Shown here: in pieces, positions 61,204 through 64,000 of the stretch
How positions within the stretch are numbered: the first letter of the stretch is position 1
Layout: every line of letters starts with the position of its first letter
From: Desulfosporosinus sp049943955
GTDB lineage: Bacteria > Bacillota > Desulfitobacteriia > Desulfitobacteriales > Desulfitobacteriaceae
Direction: 5' to 3'
Length of the DNA stretch: 64,000 bases
Assembly: GCF_049943955.1 (NCBI RefSeq)
Contig: NZ_JBNFTW010000013.1
Coordinates: forward strand, 1 to 64,000
Program-made: the position numbers and the translations under genes
Notes under the pieces: model-generated
Seen by the model: the letters and a program-made list of their open reading frames with translations, nothing else
Told to the model about the DNA's origin: nothing
The model's database searches: none

Positions 61204-62487
61204 GTGGAGGGTGATAAGAGAGTGAGAAAAACGAGGATTTTTGTTTTATTCGGTCTCATGTTCTGCACCTTCCTATGTCTGAATCCTGAGTTTCAACAGT
61301 TGGTGGAGTTTCCTGAGCAAAATCTTACTCTGAATTTACAAACAGAGCCACAGTTCCGAGGAATTTGGTCCAAAATCGTCAAAGAAGAAAAAGAAGTTGT
61401 TTCAAATCAAACGGTTTCAGTTTCTTCGGGTGGGTTAGATTCTAAGATATCGGAAAAAATTGAAGTCGTTTATAAACTCTTTGGGATTTTTCCGATACGA
61501 TCCGGAGAAATAGAAGTTATGCCCCCTATGAAATTGATTCCAGGTGGTCAATCAATTGGTGTTTCCTTACAGACAAAAGGAGTTTTGGTAGTAGGACAAG
61601 CAGCCATTGAAGACAAAGGCGGTCAAAAAGTTTATCCTGCAAAAGAGGCGGGAATTGAAGTTGGCGATACTCTTCTAAAGATTAACAATCAGGAGGTTCG
61701 TACAGATCAGGATGTATCTGATGCCGTTAATTTAGCAGGACAACAAAACGGTGTAGCTCAAGTTATGTTTAAGCACCAAGGCCAAATTTTAGAGAAACTT
61801 ATAAAACCTATTTTTTGTGTGGAAACTGGGCGTTATAGAGTCGGCTTATTTGTTCGGGACGAAGCAGCAGGTGTTGGAACACTTTCTTTTATTGATCCAG
61901 CAACAAACCAGTATGGAGCATTAGGACATGTAATTACGGACGCTGATACTAATCAAAAAATTGAAGTTTATAATGGTAAAATCATGGCTTCAACGATTTA
62001 TTCAATTCAAAAAGGTAAACGCGGTCATCCTGGCGAAAAGATTGGTTCCTTTGTCACGAATTCTCCTTTTTCCGGTACAATTGAAAAAAATTCGTTGACT
62101 GGAATATTTGGCAAATTGCGAGGCCAAATCACGAATCCATATTATAAAGAGCCAATTTCTGTTGGTTGGGAATCTGAAGTAAAAGTAGGGCCGGCTAAAA
62201 TTTATACTGTAATCCAAGGAGAAAAAGTTGAAGAATTCAGTATCAATATAGATCGTGTTATGCATAATCGTACCGATAGTAAAAACATGATTGTTCGAGT
62301 AACAGACCCACGACTTCTGGAAGCAACAGGCGGCATTATTCAAGGCATGAGCGGCAGCCCAATAATTCAAAATGGGAAAATCATCGGAGCGGTTACTCAT
62401 GTTTTTGTAAATGATGCTCAGCGTGGTTACGGAGTGTTTATTCAGAACATGATCAATGAGGGTATCGATAATAAGGCAGCTGCATAA
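61204..62487 (+). CDS. spoIVB: SpoIVB signalling serine peptidase
   Basis: A 427-residue S55-family peptidase secreted by the forespore to trigger pro-sigma-K processing. It has an N-terminal helix (about 10-27), a PDZ domain (about 115-200, with GIEVGDTLLKINNQEV), and the SpoIVB domain with catalytic His242 in GALGHVITD and Ser385 in GMSGSPI; an Asp near 369 (TDPRLLE) probably completes the triad. GTG 61204 (SD GGGGAG) and GTG 61222 (SD GGAGGGTGA) are both possible starts. It lies in the classic position before spo0A. Confidence 0.94.
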   Translation: MEGDKRVRKTRIFVLFGLMFCTFLCLNPEFQQLVEFPEQNLTLNLQTEPQFRGIWSKIVKEEKEVVSNQTVSVSSGGLDSKISEKIEVVYKLFGIFPIRSGEIEVMPPMKLIPGGQSIGVSLQTKGVLVVGQAAIEDKGGQKVYPAKEAGIEVGDTLLKINNQEVRTDQDVSDAVNLAGQQNGVAQVMFKHQGQILEKLIKPIFCVETGRYRVGLFVRDEAAGVGTLSFIDPATNQYGALGHVITDADTNQKIEVYNGKIMASTIYSIQKGKRGHPGEKIGSFVTNSPFSGTIEKNSLTGIFGKLRGQITNPYYKEPISVGWESEVKVGPAKIYTVIQGEKVEEFSINIDRVMHNRTDSKNMIVRVTDPRLLEATGGIIQGMSGSPIIQNGKIIGAVTHVFVNDAQRGYGVFIQNMINEGIDNKAAA

Positions 62488-62501
62488 TTCACACCGCTAG
62501 T

Positions 62502-62532
62502 AAAGAAGTGACCAGGAGTCACTTCTTTTTTT
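62502..62532 (+). terminator. intrinsic terminator of spoIVB
   Basis: AAAGAAGTGAC and GTCACTTCTTT form an 11-bp stem around CAGGA, followed by a T-run. It separates spoIVB from the spo0A promoter. Confidence 0.88.
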
Positions 62533-62551
62533 CTGGATTTACATAAATAAA

Positions 62552-62580
62552 GAAGGAGTCTGGAAAACAATTGTCGAAAT
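62552..62580 (+). promoter_or_regulatory. putative sigma-H promoter with 0A box for spo0A
   Basis: GAAGGAGTC (62552-62560) and GTCGAAA (62573-62579) fit the sigma-H consensus RNAGGAWWW-N12-RNNGAAT well. TGTCGAA at 62572-62578 is at the same time a match to the Spo0A-binding 0A box. It lies 41 bp before the spo0A start. The arrangement suggests sigma-H-driven, Spo0A-autoregulated transcription as in B. subtilis. Confidence 0.5.
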
Positions 62581-62620
62581 TATAGTTACATAATTTATCG
62601 AGAATGAGGAGGATCCTGGG

Positions 62621-63445
62621 ATGCAAAGGCCTATACGAGTCTTACTAGCAGATGACAACCGGGAATTTGTTGAAATTGTTAAAGAATTCATTGAACGGCA
62701 AGAAGATATGACTCTTGTTGGAGTAGCTTATCATGGAAATGAGGCCCTCGAATTAATTGCCCGTGAAGAACCCCATGTCGTACTTTTAGATATTATAATG
62801 CCTCATTTGGATGGTTTAGGAGTTTTAGAAAAACTTCAAGTTTTAACTCCCAGACCAAAAATCATTATCCTAACTGCCTTTGGCCAGGAATCTATGACTC
62901 AAAGAGCAGTTAATTTAGGAGCTAATTATTACATACTGAAGCCTTTTGATTTAGAAACCTTAGGAAAGCGCATTCGTCAACTACAAGATGATTTCCCGGA
63001 TACGCTTAGTTCTGCCCAACTTGTAAATCCGACTTTAAATAATAAAGTTGTTAGTTCTCCCCAAATTTCTCCAAGTATCCTTCCGCCAACCTCCAAGAAT
63101 CTTGAAGTGGAAGTAACCCGCATGATACATCAAATGGGAGTGCCAGCTCATGTTAAGGGTTATCAATATCTGAGAGATGCGATTGTGAGCGTGGTTCAAG
63201 AAGTTTCTTTACTTGGAGCTGTTACCAAAGAACTTTATCCGATGATTGCCGAAAAATACCAAACGACTCCCAGCCGTGTGGAAAGGGCAATCCGTCATGC
63301 CATTGAATTAGCTTGGGATCGGGGCAATGTGGATTTCATGAATCGCTTTTTTGGCTATACCATCAACATTGACCGCGGCAAGCCAACGAACTCCGAATTC
63401 GTAGCGATGGTTGCCGATAAGCTGCGCATGTCGATGATGTATTAA
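62621..63445 (+). CDS. spo0A: sporulation master regulator Spo0A
   Basis: A 274-residue response regulator that commits the cell to sporulation. Receiver: DD at 11-12, phosphorylation site D57 (LLDIIMPHLDG), Lys107 (ILKPFD). A linker (about 125-165) leads to the C-terminal DNA-binding domain with the recognition segment TTPSRVERAIRHAIELAWDRG (near 225-245). SD GAGGAGGAT precedes ATG 62621. In Clostridia it is often phosphorylated directly by orphan kinases, though a Spo0F-like receiver is also encoded in this window. Confidence 0.97.
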   Translation: MQRPIRVLLADDNREFVEIVKEFIERQEDMTLVGVAYHGNEALELIAREEPHVVLLDIIMPHLDGLGVLEKLQVLTPRPKIIILTAFGQESMTQRAVNLGANYYILKPFDLETLGKRIRQLQDDFPDTLSSAQLVNPTLNNKVVSSPQISPSILPPTSKNLEVEVTRMIHQMGVPAHVKGYQYLRDAIVSVVQEVSLLGAVTKELYPMIAEKYQTTPSRVERAIRHAIELAWDRGNVDFMNRFFGYTINIDRGKPTNSEFVAMVADKLRMSMMY

Positions 63446-63584
63446 GTTTTTTAGGCGTACCAAGGGATACAGGGTTTAAAATAGAGAATTTATTGCGACA
63501 AACTTTTTAAAATAGTTATAGAAATGGTTTGTAAACCTACCAAACTATCAGAGTTTATCGCCATAAAATTATTTTTGTCCGCAA

Positions 63585-63617
63585 ACATCTCTAGTTAATA
63601 ACTTGGAGGTGTTTTTT
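63585..63617 (+). terminator. intrinsic terminator of spo0A
   Basis: ACATCTCTAG pairs with CTTGGAGGTGT (with G-U pairs) around TTAATAA, followed by TTTTTT. It lies 140 bp after spo0A. GGAGGTG within it could also act as SD for a 17-codon frame at 63624. Confidence 0.6.
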
Positions 63618-63848
63618 GCATTGAAATATCTTAATGGATTTATCAGAGGATATCGTATATCCACGTACAATTAATAAATGGAGTTAGATACAACTCGTAC
63701 CACTATAGAATGATTTAGGTTCTGAATTATTTAGTTATAATTTTAGAAACCATGTATATTGTTGATTTGAGAGGAATATTAAGGGGATGCGTTGAATATT
63801 TAACGTATTAGTAGAGAATAGGAGCTGCATCTTAATGAGGTTTTTTGA
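63618..63848. other. AT-rich spacer
   Basis: It holds a 17-codon frame from TTG 63624 (MKYLNGFIRGYRISTYN) behind the terminator's GGAGGTG, too short to call a gene. Nothing else was recognised. Confidence 0.4.
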
Positions 63849-64000
63849 TTGCAAAATATAAAAGAACATTATGAGTATTTAATAGAAAAAGAAGTAACTT
63901 ATAATAATTATAATCGTACAGGGAAGTTATCGTTAATCTTTTTTTTGGGAAGCTTTGTTCTTGTACTTATAGACCAAATCAATAGGCTCAAGGGTCTCTG
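63849..64000 (+). CDS. hypothetical membrane protein, cut by the window end
   Basis: An open frame from TTG 63849 runs to the last base (about 50 codons). GAGG lies 8 bp ahead. The translation is a polar Asn/Tyr-rich start (QNIKEHYEYLIEKE, NNYNRTGK) followed by a hydrophobic helix (LSLIFFLGSFVLVLI). No family is recognised from this part. Confidence 0.45.
   Translation, partial: MQNIKEHYEYLIEKEVTYNNYNRTGKLSLIFFLGSFVLVLIDQINRLKGL

Overview
The window reads as chromosomal DNA of a low-to-mid G+C, endospore-forming, anaerobic Clostridia member. It is most like the Desulfosporosinus/Desulfitobacterium group of Peptococcaceae. This placement is inferred from gene content and order: a complete spoIIIAA-AH operon, the dxs-tlyA-nadK-argR-recN-spoIVB-spo0A string, a monoderm-type type IV pilus cluster without secretin, NfnAB-type flavoprotein genes, frequent TTG/GTG starts and strong Shine-Dalgarno (SD) sequences.

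Layout. 1-1070: the tail of an rRNA operon (5S) followed by a tRNA cluster. Several of these tRNA genes look recombined or decayed. 1070-2400: decayed DNA, including a frameshifted DUF2075 helicase fragment. 2400-5750: a cobalamin riboswitch with terminator controlling a cobalt ECF transporter (cbiM, cbiN, cbiQ, cbiO); a dispersed repeat sits between cbiQ and cbiO. 5900-7000: gene graveyard (ynfA with deletion and frameshifts, a feoB fragment, an ABC-ATPase fragment) with one small intact Feo-associated Cys-rich peptide. 7000-14300: drug export island (DHA2 MFS pump on the minus strand; TetR regulator, RND pump and periplasmic-adaptor-type protein on the plus strand). 14300-17150: small Cys-containing protein behind a symmetric operator-like site, a Spo0F/CheY-like receiver, and a DUF4405-like membrane protein with a Cys-rich low-complexity tail.

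17150-33800: shikimate genes (aroE, aroC, aroK, aroB, aroQ) interleaved with a type IV pilus system (five pilin-like proteins, a PilX-like protein, PilB, PilT, PilC, prepilin peptidase, a PilM-PilN fusion, PilO-like, LysM protein). 32700-36300: pepP, efp and rnjA. 36400-41500: spoIIIAA-AH. 41600-47400: a lone receiver, a carboxyltransferase-BCCP fusion plus biotin carboxylase, an Asp23/AmaP/DUF2273 membrane-stress set, nusB. 47500-51430: NfnA/NfnB-type electron-transfer flavoproteins, then folD and fchA (one-carbon metabolism). 51750-63450: xseA-xseB-ispA-PAP2-like-DUF21-like-dxs-tlyA-nadK-argR-recN, then spoIVB and spo0A. The window ends inside an unrecognised ORF.

The most interesting signals are these: (i) the tRNA cluster containing apparent tRNA chimeras and stubs; (ii) an internal, SD-equipped in-frame start that could release a free biotin carrier protein from the carboxyltransferase fusion; (iii) the efp-rnjA hairpin that buries the SD of RNase J; (iv) a dispersed structured repeat family present in at least two long copies; (v) pseudopilin genes lacking normal start codons. 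No CRISPR array, prophage or complete insertion sequence was seen, and no clearly new multi-gene system could be established.
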